This document shows positions 27,706-36,578 of a stretch of 64,000 nt of DNA, one piece after another (the stretch's first letter is position 1; every line of letters starts with the position of its first letter). The notes under the pieces are model-generated. The model was not told the DNA's origin, searched no databases, and worked only from the letters and a program-made list of their open reading frames with translations. This DNA is from Saccharospirillum mangrovi (lineage in GTDB: Bacteria; Pseudomonadota; Gammaproteobacteria; Pseudomonadales; Natronospirillaceae), in contig NZ_CP031415.1 of the NCBI RefSeq assembly GCF_003367315.1, forward strand, positions 1,796,001 to 1,860,000, written 5' to 3'. A program made the translations under genes and the position numbers.

Positions 27706-28962
27706 ATGACCCCGGAGTTGTCGATTTACTGGCTCGGTCTGGGCCGGCTTGAATGGCGTTGGCACAGCCAGGTAGAAGCGCAACAGGGCCGTTGGGACGA
27801 CTTAGTCGATGAGGTGCGCGAACGTAACCGGACCGGCGCCAGCGTGCGACTGTATCTGCCACACGTGCATTTCACGGCCCTCACGATCAAGGTTCCGCTC
27901 GGCCGCCGCCGGTTATCGCCCGCGATTTTGCGCTTTACCGCAGAAGAGCAGTTGGCGCAGGACATCGACAGCCTGCATCTGGTGCCGTTGGACCAGCCGC
28001 AAAACGGCCAGTTGACTGTCCTGGTGGTCGAATCGGACTGGCTGAGTAACCTGAAAACAACGCTGGCGGAAGGTGGCCTGAATCTGGTTGAGGCCTTTGA
28101 TGCCGGCTATTTCCAGTGGCCGACCATGCCAGTCAGCGACGTTCAATTGGATTTGGATGAGCAGCGGGTGCTGTGCCGACACAACGCCTTGCTGCATCAA
28201 ACGCACATTCAAGGTTTTGCTCAGTGGTTTGAGAGTTTCAAACACGAACGCGGTCTGGCATCGCCGTTGAAACTGGCACTGACCAGCAGAACCAACGACG
28301 AGCGCGCTCGTCAGTTACGCACCGAATTGGAAGCCGCTGGCGATGAGTTGGAATGGGTTGTGAGTCCGTTGCCCACGCTGGCGGAATGGGATGAGCAGTG
28401 CCGCCAAAGCAAAGGGCAGGGCAACTTAATGACCGGCGTCTTTGCGGTCCGGGCTGAATCCGGGCAGAGCCGACGCTGGTTGCCGACAGCGGTGGCCGCC
28501 AGCCTGGTATTGGGATTGTGGATGGTGGTCAGCGGGTTCAATGCGCTGCGCGATCAACAACAAGCCGATGCTACCTGGGCCGCCAGCGAGGCGGTTTTCC
28601 GTCAGGTATTCGGCGCCGATAAGCGCATACAGCGGCCACTGATGGTTCGTGAAATGGACAACCGCATCCTGACGCAGAATGGCGGCCAAAGTGATACCGA
28701 TATTACCGTGATCACAGCGCTGGATGCCTTGCGCGTACTGGACGATGCGCTGGTGCTGGATGACTTTCGGTTCCAGCAGAATGCCGGGCTGATGCTGTTC
28801 ACACTGCGACAGCCAGCCAGCGCAGAAGGCGACGCCTTTGCCCGCTTCGAAGCAACGAAGACGGCACTGCAAGACAAAGGCTACGAAGTCGAATATTCGG
28901 CCAGTCAGGACAGCCAGGCGGTGCGCGGCCGCTTTCAGGTACGACTTGGAGATAATGGATGA
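27706..28962 (+). CDS. gspL: Type II secretion protein GspL
   Basis: Bitopic inner-membrane protein that anchors GspE. The cytoplasmic actin-like domain covers about residues 1-255; one membrane segment (about 262-278, WLPTAVAASLVLGLWMVV) precedes a periplasmic ferredoxin-like domain. The N-terminus is divergent and was assigned mainly by topology and position. Length 418 aa. AAGGAATT precedes the ATG. Confidence 0.88.
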   Translation: MTPELSIYWLGLGRLEWRWHSQVEAQQGRWDDLVDEVRERNRTGASVRLYLPHVHFTALTIKVPLGRRRLSPAILRFTAEEQLAQDIDSLHLVPLDQPQNGQLTVLVVESDWLSNLKTTLAEGGLNLVEAFDAGYFQWPTMPVSDVQLDLDEQRVLCRHNALLHQTHIQGFAQWFESFKHERGLASPLKLALTSRTNDERARQLRTELEAAGDELEWVVSPLPTLAEWDEQCRQSKGQGNLMTGVFAVRAESGQSRRWLPTAVAASLVLGLWMVVSGFNALRDQQQADATWAASEAVFRQVFGADKRIQRPLMVREMDNRILTQNGGQSDTDITVITALDALRVLDDALVLDDFRFQQNAGLMLFTLRQPASAEGDAFARFEATKTALQDKGYEVEYSASQDSQAVRGRFQVRLGDNG

Positions 28963-29450
28963 ACGCTTTGATCGAGACGTGGTTAGGCCCACTGAATGCC
29001 CGCTGGCAGCAATTGGGCCAGCGTGAACAACTGGCGTTGCGCGTCCTGGCCATGGTCGTTGCACTCCTGGCCTTCTGGCTGTTGCTGATTCAACCGATCC
29101 GACATTGGCAGCAAAACGCCGATCAACAACTGAGCAATGCCCAGGCAACCTATCAATCGCTGTTGCAAAAAGCGCCACAGGCAATGAGTTCCGGCCTGGT
29201 CGCCGCCAATCCATCGAGCGATTCGCTCAACACCGAGCTACGACGCCAGGCCAACCGCTTCGGTTTAACCATTCAAGGCTTTGAACCCGATGGCGATTTA
29301 TTGCGGGTACGCCTGGACGATGCGCGCTACAGCCAGGTTGTACAGTGGCTGGCCGCACTGCAGGCTCAGGGGGTTACTGTTGATCAACTCACGCTCAACG
29401 GCCGCGATCAACCCGGTCGAGTTCAGGTGCTGGCCGTGCTCCGGCGCTAG
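28959..29450 (+). CDS. gspM: Type II secretion protein GspM
   Basis: Small inner-membrane partner of GspL. One membrane segment at about residues 27-45 (ALRVLAMVVALLAFWLLLIQPI) and a periplasmic ferredoxin-like domain ending QVLAVLRR. Length 163 aa. Overlaps gspL by 4 bp and is the last gsp gene here; no gspN, gspC or gspD is in the window. Confidence 0.9.
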   Translation: MNALIETWLGPLNARWQQLGQREQLALRVLAMVVALLAFWLLLIQPIRHWQQNADQQLSNAQATYQSLLQKAPQAMSSGLVAANPSSDSLNTELRRQANRFGLTIQGFEPDGDLLRVRLDDARYSQVVQWLAALQAQGVTVDQLTLNGRDQPGRVQVLAVLRR

Positions 29451-29555
29451 GCAGTTCTGGCAAAAACTGGCAGCATTGAAGGGTTCCTGACCAAATACCC
29501 ACAACAGCTAACTCGCTAAAACACTAAGCCCATAACAACAAAAGAAGAGGCCTGC

Positions 29556-30209
29556 ATGACCCAAAGTGACCTGGATTGGGCGGAATTGGTGCAGCTGGAT
29601 GAACGTAACGCCCGTCAAGCGCGCTCACTGCTGTACCATTCCTATCGCGATGAACCGACCTTCCGTTATTTGCTGGGTGCCGACCGCCCGGGTTACCGGC
29701 AGCGTATTCGTGCCACCATCCGTGAATTGATCTATCTGCATTTTGAGCGCGGTGAAACCGTCTTTGGCGTTCTTGACAAGACCAGTCAGCGACTGCTGGG
29801 CGTGGTCTTTGTCAGCGATGTTGGTTTGAAGATGGATATTTCACGTCAGTTGCGTTGGCGCTTGAAAATGACCCTGACAGCAGGCTTTGAAGCCACCCGG
29901 CGTTTCATCAGCTACTACAACGACGTTCAAAGCAGCTTGCCGGACAAACGCCACCGTCTGGTCAGTTTGATCGGCATCCATCCGGATTTTCAGAAACGCG
30001 GCCTGGGCCGAATGCTGATGGAAGCCGTGCATGAGCTGACCGAACAGGACAATGAATCCATTGGCCTGTTCCTGGACACCGGCAACACGCGCTATCTGTC
30101 TTTCTATGAATCGCTCGGCTACCGCAGTTTCGCTGAACTGCCGCTGGGTGAGCTGACCGAAACCGTGCTGTTCCGGCCGAATCCGAATTACGCCGAGCAG
30201 GCGGCTTAA
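29556..30209 (+). CDS. GNAT-family N-acetyltransferase
   Basis: GNAT fold with the acetyl-CoA loop in GIHPDFQKRGLGRMLMEAV (about residues 146-164) and the C-terminal beta-bulge region FLDTGNTRYLSFYESLGY. Length 217 aa. Substrate unknown. AAGAGG precedes the ATG. It stands alone between the gsp operon and gor, with an inverted repeat just after it. Confidence 0.82.
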   Translation: MTQSDLDWAELVQLDERNARQARSLLYHSYRDEPTFRYLLGADRPGYRQRIRATIRELIYLHFERGETVFGVLDKTSQRLLGVVFVSDVGLKMDISRQLRWRLKMTLTAGFEATRRFISYYNDVQSSLPDKRHRLVSLIGIHPDFQKRGLGRMLMEAVHELTEQDNESIGLFLDTGNTRYLSFYESLGYRSFAELPLGELTETVLFRPNPNYAEQAA

Positions 30210-30224
30210 CCCATCATTTCTTCA

Positions 30225-30253
30225 GACAGGAAGTTCGGTTTGAACTTCCTGTC
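30225..30253. repeat. 12-bp perfect inverted repeat between GNAT gene and gor
   Basis: GACAGGAAGTTC (30225-30236), loop GGTTT, GAACTTCCTGTC (30242-30253). No T-run follows, so it is either a terminator without a U-tract, a transcript-end stabiliser, or a regulator site 45 bp upstream of the gor start. Confidence 0.65.
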
Positions 30254-30297
30254 ACTGCCCCCATCCAAGCGTTTCGCTCATCTTCTCAGGAAGTCTC

Positions 30298-31683
30298 ATG
30301 TCTACATCCTACGACTATGATCTGGTGGTCATTGGTGCGGGGTCCGGTGGCGTTCGTGCCGCTCGCATGTCGGCCAGCCGCGGAGCCAAGGTCGCCATCA
30401 TCGAATCCCGCTACCTGGGTGGAACCTGTGTCAACGTCGGCTGCGTGCCGAAAAAGCTCTTTGTTTACGCCTCTGAGTACGCCCAAGCATTCGAAGACAG
30501 TGCTGGTTATGGCTACCGTGTAGACAGTCAACCGACGTTCGACTGGGCCACATTGAGAGACAACAAAACAGCCGAGATTCAACGCTTGAACGGCGTCTAC
30601 GACGGGCTTCTTGGGCGAGCCGGCGTGGAGATTATTCTGGGCCATGGCCGATTCGTAGACGATCACACGGTAGAAGTCGACGGCCAAAAACGCATCAGTG
30701 CCGCACAGATTTTAATTGCGACCGGCACCTGGCCGACACGGCCAGACATTCCTGGTGCAGAGCTTGGCATCACTTCCAACGAGGTGTTTTACCTCGATAC
30801 GTTGCCGGACGATGCCATTGTCGTCGGTGGCGGTTATATCGCCGTGGAATTCGCCGGAATTTTCAACGGTTTGGGTGTTTCAACCCATTTGGTTTATCGC
30901 GGCGAGCCGGTGCTGCGCGGCTTCGATCGTGAAGTCCGCGACTTCGTTTCCGAGCAAATGGCGCAAGCCGGTGTCGATCTGCAATACAACCGTAGCCTGA
31001 CCAAGATCGAAAAACTGGCCAACGGACGTCTGAACGTCACCTTTGACGACGGCGGCCAAACCGAAACCGGCCTGGTGCTGTTTGCCACTGGCCGTGATGC
31101 GCTGGTGGATGGGTTGGATTTGAACAACACCGGCGTGACGTTAACGGATAATGGCTTTATTGCCGTCGATGATCGTTACCGCACGGCCGTGCCGCACATT
31201 CGCGCCCTGGGCGACGTCATTGGCCGTGTGCCGTTGACGCCGGTAGCCATTGCCGAAGGCATGTTTATTTCGGCCGATTTGTTTGGCGATGAAAGCCCAC
31301 GACCGGTGGATTACAACCAAATCCCGACGGCCGTTTTCTGCCAGCCGAACGTCGGTACCGTGGGTCTGACGGAAGAAGCCGCGGCAGAGCAGTTTGATCG
31401 GGTCGAGGTGTACAGCACTCAATTCCGAGCCATGCGCAATACTTTGTCGGGCAATCCGGGCCGGACTTTGATGAAGATGCTGGTGGATGCGCAGACTCAG
31501 CGCGTTTTGGGCTTGCACATGGTAGGCGACGACGCTGGCGAGATCATTCAGGGTTTGGCCGTGGCAATGAACGCCGGTGCTACTAAGGCGGATTTCGACC
31601 GGACCATTGGCATTCACCCGACCTCGGCGGAAGAGTTCGTCACCATGCGCGAACCCAGCCGCATCGTCGGGCGGTCAGTCTGA
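30298..31683 (+). CDS. gor: Glutathione-disulfide reductase
   Basis: NADPH-dependent flavoenzyme that keeps glutathione reduced. FAD motif VIGAGSGGVRAARM, redox-active Cys44 and Cys49 in GGTCVNVGCVPKKL, NADPH motif VGGGYIAVEFAGIFNGLG and the C-terminal GIHPTSAEEFVTM with the catalytic His. Length 461 aa is normal. AGGAAG precedes the ATG. Its 3' end overlaps the convergent recombinase gene by 9 bp. Confidence 0.95.
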   Translation: MSTSYDYDLVVIGAGSGGVRAARMSASRGAKVAIIESRYLGGTCVNVGCVPKKLFVYASEYAQAFEDSAGYGYRVDSQPTFDWATLRDNKTAEIQRLNGVYDGLLGRAGVEIILGHGRFVDDHTVEVDGQKRISAAQILIATGTWPTRPDIPGAELGITSNEVFYLDTLPDDAIVVGGGYIAVEFAGIFNGLGVSTHLVYRGEPVLRGFDREVRDFVSEQMAQAGVDLQYNRSLTKIEKLANGRLNVTFDDGGQTETGLVLFATGRDALVDGLDLNNTGVTLTDNGFIAVDDRYRTAVPHIRALGDVIGRVPLTPVAIAEGMFISADLFGDESPRPVDYNQIPTAVFCQPNVGTVGLTEEAAAEQFDRVEVYSTQFRAMRNTLSGNPGRTLMKMLVDAQTQRVLGLHMVGDDAGEIIQGLAVAMNAGATKADFDRTIGIHPTSAEEFVTMREPSRIVGRSV

Positions 31684-32943
31684 TTCGACCGGGTTGATCT
31701 TCTTGTGGCGCGCCGAGGCATGGCGCGCCTGACGTTCGACGTCGATGTAGCGATCTGTAATGGCGCTGGAACCGTGGCCGGCGTCATCACGAACGTGCTC
31801 GCGCGGCCGGGTCTTCACGTCTTCTGAAATGCCGGTGTGGCGCAACCAGTGTACGGTGGCAGCCTGTAACGCATCGGCTTCTTCGATTTCACCCTGGGTG
31901 CGCAGCCGCTCGATCGCCAGATCAAAACATTCCTGAACGATAAAACGAATCTGGCGGGTGCTGGTGATGCCGCCTTTGCCGCGGACTTTGGGGATCAACG
32001 GCGCCGATTCACCCGGTAACGGCAGTGGCGTCTGGCCCAGAAAGGCGCGGAAACGACGTAACGACAGCAGCATGGCGTCCGACACCGAAACATCCCGTTC
32101 TTTATTGCCTTTGCCTACGGTAGTGAACCACCAGTTGCCGTGCGCGTCCTGAGTGAAATCGCCCATGCTGGGCTGCCAGCGATCGGTTTCGGCCAGTTCG
32201 GAAATCCGCAGATACATACCAAACAGGCAACTGACGATGAACAGCGCCCGCTCATAACGCTCCGGATCTTCTGGCACGGCGTTTTCGATGGCGTTCAGGA
32301 CTTCGTGCCACTGGGCTTCCGACAGCCGGCGAATGGTCGCCGCGCCCTGGCGTTTGCGCAGGAATTTGCCTTTCTGCCGAATCTGCGCCACCGGATTAAG
32401 TTCGACGTGTTCTTCCTGCAGCAAATAATTGAAGAAGGTCGACAGGATAGAAAAAATCGCCTGGAGCGCGCTTTGGCTTAAGTCAAAGCCACCGATGTCG
32501 GCGCTTTGGCCGCGTTTGTGGTCGCGCTTGGAGACTTTGGCGACAAAGGGTTTCCATTCCGGGTTCTGCACCCGCTCGCCGCCACTGTCGCGAAACCGGG
32601 CCACACTCTTGGTGCCGATCCAGTGTCGGGGTGGATCCTGGCAGAATTCGACAAAAGCCTCGATGTGCTGGCGTCGGACTTCGGCCAGGCTCAAGCCCTG
32701 CAGAAACCAGCACCACTGCATAAAGCGTTCGATTTCACGCCGGTACGACGCGAAGGTGTCCGAGCTACCGCGGTAGCTGTAGAGAAATTCGTGGCACAGT
32801 TGCAGGTCGTTACCGAGGTCAGTTTCAGCAATGCGCGCGTGTTGGCGAACCTGTTCGCTGGCCTGAGGTCGATGCCGGAACGGGTTTTCGAAGTGGCTGA
32901 GGTTGTCGAAGATCGGAATGGGCGAGGGCAGAGGCTTGGTCAC
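31675..32943 (-). CDS. Orphan tyrosine recombinase/phage integrase family
   Basis: Site-specific recombinase with all catalytic residues: Arg246 in YLRISELAE, Lys in GKGNKERDV (about 278-281), His365 and Arg368 in HWLRHTGIS, His390 in DAGHGSSAITDRYI and Tyr399. A SAM-like core-binding domain occupies residues about 45-190. Length 422 aa. Start is GTG at 32943 with AGGA upstream. Nothing around it looks like a prophage, integron or transposon, so it seems a resident chromosomal gene; target site unknown. It is 16 bp downstream of the phosphatase gene and may be co-transcribed. Confidence 0.88.
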   Translation of the reverse strand: MTKPLPSPIPIFDNLSHFENPFRHRPQASEQVRQHARIAETDLGNDLQLCHEFLYSYRGSSDTFASYRREIERFMQWCWFLQGLSLAEVRRQHIEAFVEFCQDPPRHWIGTKSVARFRDSGGERVQNPEWKPFVAKVSKRDHKRGQSADIGGFDLSQSALQAIFSILSTFFNYLLQEEHVELNPVAQIRQKGKFLRKRQGAATIRRLSEAQWHEVLNAIENAVPEDPERYERALFIVSCLFGMYLRISELAETDRWQPSMGDFTQDAHGNWWFTTVGKGNKERDVSVSDAMLLSLRRFRAFLGQTPLPLPGESAPLIPKVRGKGGITSTRQIRFIVQECFDLAIERLRTQGEIEEADALQAATVHWLRHTGISEDVKTRPREHVRDDAGHGSSAITDRYIDVERQARHASARHKKINPVESD

Positions 32944-32959
32944 CGGCGTCAGGTCCTGC

Positions 32960-33658
32960 TCAGGAAAGTGAGTATGAATCGGTGCCGGTCAGCCAATCGG
33001 CCACATTGATCAGCACCAGCGGGCCGTCGTTGTAGGCGCCTCGGTCAATAAACACCGAATTCCCCAGCCGCTCAACGCGTTCAACAATGGTATGTCCATG
33101 AAACAGCCAGTCTACGCCTGCGACCGAGCGATCATCCCGGCCGGCCAGGCGCGAACGGCCCCAGACCCAATCCGACTTGTCGTAATCGCTGGCGTCGAGT
33201 CGGTCGTCCCAATGTGGCAAGCGATACTGCGCATGGCACAGACCAATTCGAGCCTGGTCAAATTCAATCGTCAATGTATGTGGCAATTGGTCCAGCTGTT
33301 CGGCCCAGACTTCCAATTGCTGTTCTGGCTGATGCAACGCCCAGTTGCCGCCATTCATCAACCATCGGCTCCAACTCATCGATTGCTGACTGCGCAAAGC
33401 GTCGATCAGCATCTGTTCGTGATTGCCCCGAACCGCAAAAAACCAGGGTTCGTCGAGCAATTCCAGACAGGCCGGGCTGTCTGGCCCGCGGTCGATTAAA
33501 TCGCCGACGGAAAACAATCGGTCGCGCTTGGGATCGAATTCACGTTCGGCCAGCGCTGCATCCAGTCGCGCCCGGTGGCCGTGCAGGTCGGCCAGAATGA
33601 AGTCTCGTCCGTGCGGGTTGGCGGTGAGCGTCTGATGGCTCTCAATCGATTGTTTCAT
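32960..33658 (-). CDS. PP2A/PrpA-like metallophosphatase
   Basis: Calcineurin-like phosphoesterase related to bacterial Ser/Thr phosphatases PrpA/PrpB. Metal-binding motifs are ADLHGH (D24, H26), VGDLIDRGPDS (D53, R57), RGNHEQM (N79, H80) and the later CHAQY and HGHT. Length 232 aa from ATG 33658; an upstream in-frame start would add 30 residues without homology. Substrate could be a phosphoprotein or a dinucleotide. Confidence 0.85.
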   Translation of the reverse strand: MKQSIESHQTLTANPHGRDFILADLHGHRARLDAALAEREFDPKRDRLFSVGDLIDRGPDSPACLELLDEPWFFAVRGNHEQMLIDALRSQQSMSWSRWLMNGGNWALHQPEQQLEVWAEQLDQLPHTLTIEFDQARIGLCHAQYRLPHWDDRLDASDYDKSDWVWGRSRLAGRDDRSVAGVDWLFHGHTIVERVERLGNSVFIDRGAYNDGPLVLINVADWLTGTDSYSLS

Positions 33659-33816
33659 GCCGGTATTATGCGCGCAGGTCGATGCCAGCGAAAGGCGGGC
33701 AGGGCGCATGCTTGGTGACCTTTGGGCACTGGGCGAGGGCGCCGGCAACAGCTAGACTTCTGCCACGGATACGTTCGTTTAAACGCGAATTGAGCACATA
33801 ACGAGAGGGGATTCCT

Positions 33817-34959
33817 GTGTACCGCAATGTGCTGGTGCAAACACTTGAAGGGGCCATTGGTTATCTCGCCTGGGCGGTGGTGTGTTATCTGACGCTCAGC
33901 AGTGAACCGGCGGATTCGCCACAGGGAAAAATACGTCTGCTGCTGATTGTGGCGGGTTTGCTGGTCTATATCGTCGGTTTTTACTTTTCATCGCGCGACG
34001 CTCAGTACGAACGCTTTGATCTGCGCATTCGTCAGTTGGCCTATATGGCGCAATTCATCGCCGTTATCGGCATTCGGTTCGAGACACAAACCGGCGTCAT
34101 CGCCATTCTCAGCGTGGCGCTGGCCGCGCAATTGCCGTTCTTTTTCTCCCGTCAGGGCGCTTTGATCGGACTCACGGTGCTGATCGGCATCGACTTTGGA
34201 TTCACCTTCTGGGCCTGGGACATCGAAGATCCGGTATTGCGCTGGACGATGGTCGCTGCATTCCATGCCTTCGCCATGCTGATGAGTCAGCGTGTCATCC
34301 AGGAACAGGAAGCGCGCGACCAGGTGTCGGCGCTGAACCGGGAGTTGCTCGCAACTCAGGCGCTGCTGGAAGAATCCGCCAAACAAACCGAGCGCATTCG
34401 TATTGCGCGCGATCTGCACGACGGCCTGGGCCACAAACTCACGGCGCTGATTCTCAAGCTGCAATATCTGACGCACACCACTCAGGATGAAACCCGCGAG
34501 CGAGTAGGGGAGACGCACGAACTGGCCCGAGGCCTGTTGTCGGACGTGCGTGAGACCGTGCACCAGATGCGCGGCGATTCGAGCATTCGTCTGAAAGAGG
34601 CGCTGGAAGCGCTGGTGTCGCAAGTACCGCGATTGCGCATCGAACTGGACCTGGACCCGACAGCCAGCGTCGCCGATGTGGAAGTGGCAGAAGCCTTGTT
34701 TCGCTGCATTCAGGAAGCCATCACCAATACGCTCAAACACGGTAATGCCAGCCGCATGACCATCAGCAGTCGGAAAGGTCCGAACGACATTCAGCTCTTT
34801 ATTGCCGACAACGGCGGTTGCCAGGGCGGTTTCTTTGAAGAAGGCGATGGGTTGCGCGGCATGCGCGAACGCATCGAAGCACTCAGTGGTCAGCTGCACA
34901 TCGCAACTCAAAGCGGTTTTGCACTGAACATTTCCATTCCTGTTGCGGAGGCTATATGA
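33817..34959 (+). CDS. NarL/DesK-type sensor histidine kinase
   Basis: Five or six membrane segments (residues about 8-160) make an integral-membrane sensor, followed by HisKA_3 with phospho-accepting His201 in RIARDLHDGLGHKLTA and a HATPase with CIQEAITNTLKHG, ADNGG and GDGLRGMRERIEALSG. Length 380 aa. Start is GTG with GAGAGGGG upstream. It overlaps the regulator gene by 4 bp. Signal unknown; an all-membrane sensor suggests a membrane-state or small lipophilic signal, as in DesK. Confidence 0.88.
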   Translation: MYRNVLVQTLEGAIGYLAWAVVCYLTLSSEPADSPQGKIRLLLIVAGLLVYIVGFYFSSRDAQYERFDLRIRQLAYMAQFIAVIGIRFETQTGVIAILSVALAAQLPFFFSRQGALIGLTVLIGIDFGFTFWAWDIEDPVLRWTMVAAFHAFAMLMSQRVIQEQEARDQVSALNRELLATQALLEESAKQTERIRIARDLHDGLGHKLTALILKLQYLTHTTQDETRERVGETHELARGLLSDVRETVHQMRGDSSIRLKEALEALVSQVPRLRIELDLDPTASVADVEVAEALFRCIQEAITNTLKHGNASRMTISSRKGPNDIQLFIADNGGCQGGFFEEGDGLRGMRERIEALSGQLHIATQSGFALNISIPVAEAI

Positions 34960-35612
34960 GCCAATCCATCAAGGTCATGCTGGTGGATGACCAAACCCTG
35001 GTGCGCGAAGGCATCAAATCCTTATTGCAGCTGGCGGGTCACATCGACATCGTCGGAGAAGCCAGTGACGGCGAAGAAGCACTGGAACGCATTCCCAACT
35101 GCCAACCCGACGTTGTATTGATGGATATCCGCATGCCGCGTTTAGACGGCATTGAAACCACGCAACGACTGGCCGCTCAGCCAGGCACTCCACCGGTGAT
35201 TATTCTGACCACCTTTGACGATCACGAACTGGTCCTGAACGGCATTCGCGCCGGAGCACGAGGGTTCCTGCTCAAAGACGTCTCACTGGAAAGTCTGGTT
35301 GAAGCCATTGAGGCCGTTCATCGCGGCGAAACCCTGATTCAGCCCGCCGTGACCGAGCGCGTCATGCGTGGCTACACCGAACTCACCGGCGATTCCAAAA
35401 TCGACAAAGAGCCGATTCAGGAACCACTGACGCAGCGTGAGATCGAAATTTTGCGATTGATGGCCGGTGGTTACAGCAACAAGGAAATTTCCCGCGCCAT
35501 TTTTAAATCGGAAGGCACCATTAAGAACCACGTCTCCAATATTCTCGCCAAAATGAACGTGCGTGATCGCACCCGGGCCGTGCTTAAAGCGCTTGAACTG
35601 GGACTGATCTAA
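34956..35612 (+). CDS. NarL/LuxR-type response regulator
   Basis: Receiver with acidic pair DD at 11-12, phospho-acceptor Asp57 in VVLMDIRMPRLDG and Lys in FLLKDV, then a LuxR helix-turn-helix (LTQREIEILRLMAGGYSNKEI, KNHVSNILAKM split across the DNA-binding helices). Length 218 aa. Partner of the kinase at 33817. Targets not visible. Confidence 0.92.
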   Translation: MSQSIKVMLVDDQTLVREGIKSLLQLAGHIDIVGEASDGEEALERIPNCQPDVVLMDIRMPRLDGIETTQRLAAQPGTPPVIILTTFDDHELVLNGIRAGARGFLLKDVSLESLVEAIEAVHRGETLIQPAVTERVMRGYTELTGDSKIDKEPIQEPLTQREIEILRLMAGGYSNKEISRAIFKSEGTIKNHVSNILAKMNVRDRTRAVLKALELGLI

Positions 35613-35659
35613 ACCCCGCTTGATTTCACTTCCAAGCCATGGATACTGGGCTTAAATAA

Positions 35660-35672
35660 TCTACCTTGTAGA
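35660..35672. promoter_or_regulatory. Short palindrome before the MatP-like gene
   Basis: TCTAC-CTT-GTAGA lies 5 bp before the ATG at 35678, where a ribosome-binding site would be. It could be an operator used for self-repression by the ribbon-helix-helix protein. Tentative. Confidence 0.3.
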
Positions 35673-35677
35673 CATTT

Positions 35678-36376
35678 ATGCCCAGACCTCGCTTTCGCAT
35701 CGGCACTGACGATTGGTTCGATGCCCTCGACTGGCTCGATTATCAACTCGCGCAACCCAGTTGGTTAGTCGCCAACAAACACCCAATTCATCAACTGGGT
35801 CTGGCCCATTTCAAAGAACAACTGCGTCTGTTCCGTAACGTCGAAGAACCCGGCCAGGGCCATTGTGATGATTTGCAGGCGATGCTGAACGATGCGCTTG
35901 AACGCGGCGATTGGGATCGGCTGCGTAAAACGCTTTCGGCACGACGTCGTCGCCGACGCGAAAAGCGAACCAATCAAGGCCCCGTCAATCTGACCCTCAG
36001 CGGCCAGGCGCATCAATGGCTGAAACAATTGGCTCAGGCAGGCCAACACAGCACGCTAAGCGCCGCGTTGGAATTCCATCTGCCGGATTTAGTGGCTCAG
36101 CTAGAAGCCGACGCCCAGGCACAACGTGCTGAGGCCATCGAGGCGGAACTTGCCGACTGGTCACAAACTCATTTACTGGCGGCCATCGAAGCGTATCTGG
36201 CTCGTGCAGCCGAAGAACGCAGCCTGGCAACGGCTTGTAGGATTGCGTATCAGTGGTACCAGCGTGAACCGGATGTCACCAAAGCCGGGTTATTGCGTGA
36301 ACGCTTTATTGAAGACCTGGTCTGGAATGAAGCGCATCTGAAACGCCCAGCGAGTGAATTCTTGTCGGTGGACTGA
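35678..36376 (+). CDS. Ribbon-helix-helix DNA-binding protein resembling MatP
   Basis: The centre of this 232-aa protein reads as a basic arm (residues 88-97, ARRRRRREKR) followed by a ribbon-helix-helix (101-136, with VNLTLSGQAHQWLKQLAQ and STLSAALEFHLPDL). This parallels E. coli MatP, where IRARRKRHF precedes [33 protein letters not shown]. The N-terminal 85 residues are helical and Trp-rich and differ from MatP, and the C-terminal 95 residues form long acidic helices, longer than MatP's coiled coil. I infer a nucleoid or regulatory DNA-binding protein; MatP function is unproven. Confidence 0.5.
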   Translation: MPRPRFRIGTDDWFDALDWLDYQLAQPSWLVANKHPIHQLGLAHFKEQLRLFRNVEEPGQGHCDDLQAMLNDALERGDWDRLRKTLSARRRRRREKRTNQGPVNLTLSGQAHQWLKQLAQAGQHSTLSAALEFHLPDLVAQLEADAQAQRAEAIEAELADWSQTHLLAAIEAYLARAAEERSLATACRIAYQWYQREPDVTKAGLLRERFIEDLVWNEAHLKRPASEFLSVD

Positions 36377-36410
36377 TCTAAAGGCCTGAAACCAGGTCTA
36401 TATATTTTAT

Positions 36411-36430
36411 CCTGTAATAAAGATTACAGG
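36411..36430. repeat. Inverted repeat CCTGTAAT-AAAG-ATTACAGG
   Basis: Perfect 8-bp arms with a 4-nt loop in an AT-rich gap of about 200 bp between the MatP-like gene and the lipoprotein gene. No T-run follows on either strand. Could be an operator or a weak terminator; nothing else is seen in this gap. Confidence 0.45.
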
Positions 36431-36578
36431 AAATAATGAATCTATCTAAACTACCCTCAAGCCGACATGTGTTTTATCTATCTCTAAATCGCCATCAGCT
36501 TGATCGCTCACTGGTACCTGACCTTTGTGGCTTCCCTTTGCTATGGTGGCCTTTGATGCAGTCGAGGAACCCTTTCAG

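Noticed and set aside
31675-32943. Tyrosine recombinase as the mark of a prophage, integron or genomic island
   Set aside because: No tRNA, att repeats, phage genes, attC-like repeats or transposase around it; neighbours are ordinary chromosomal genes.
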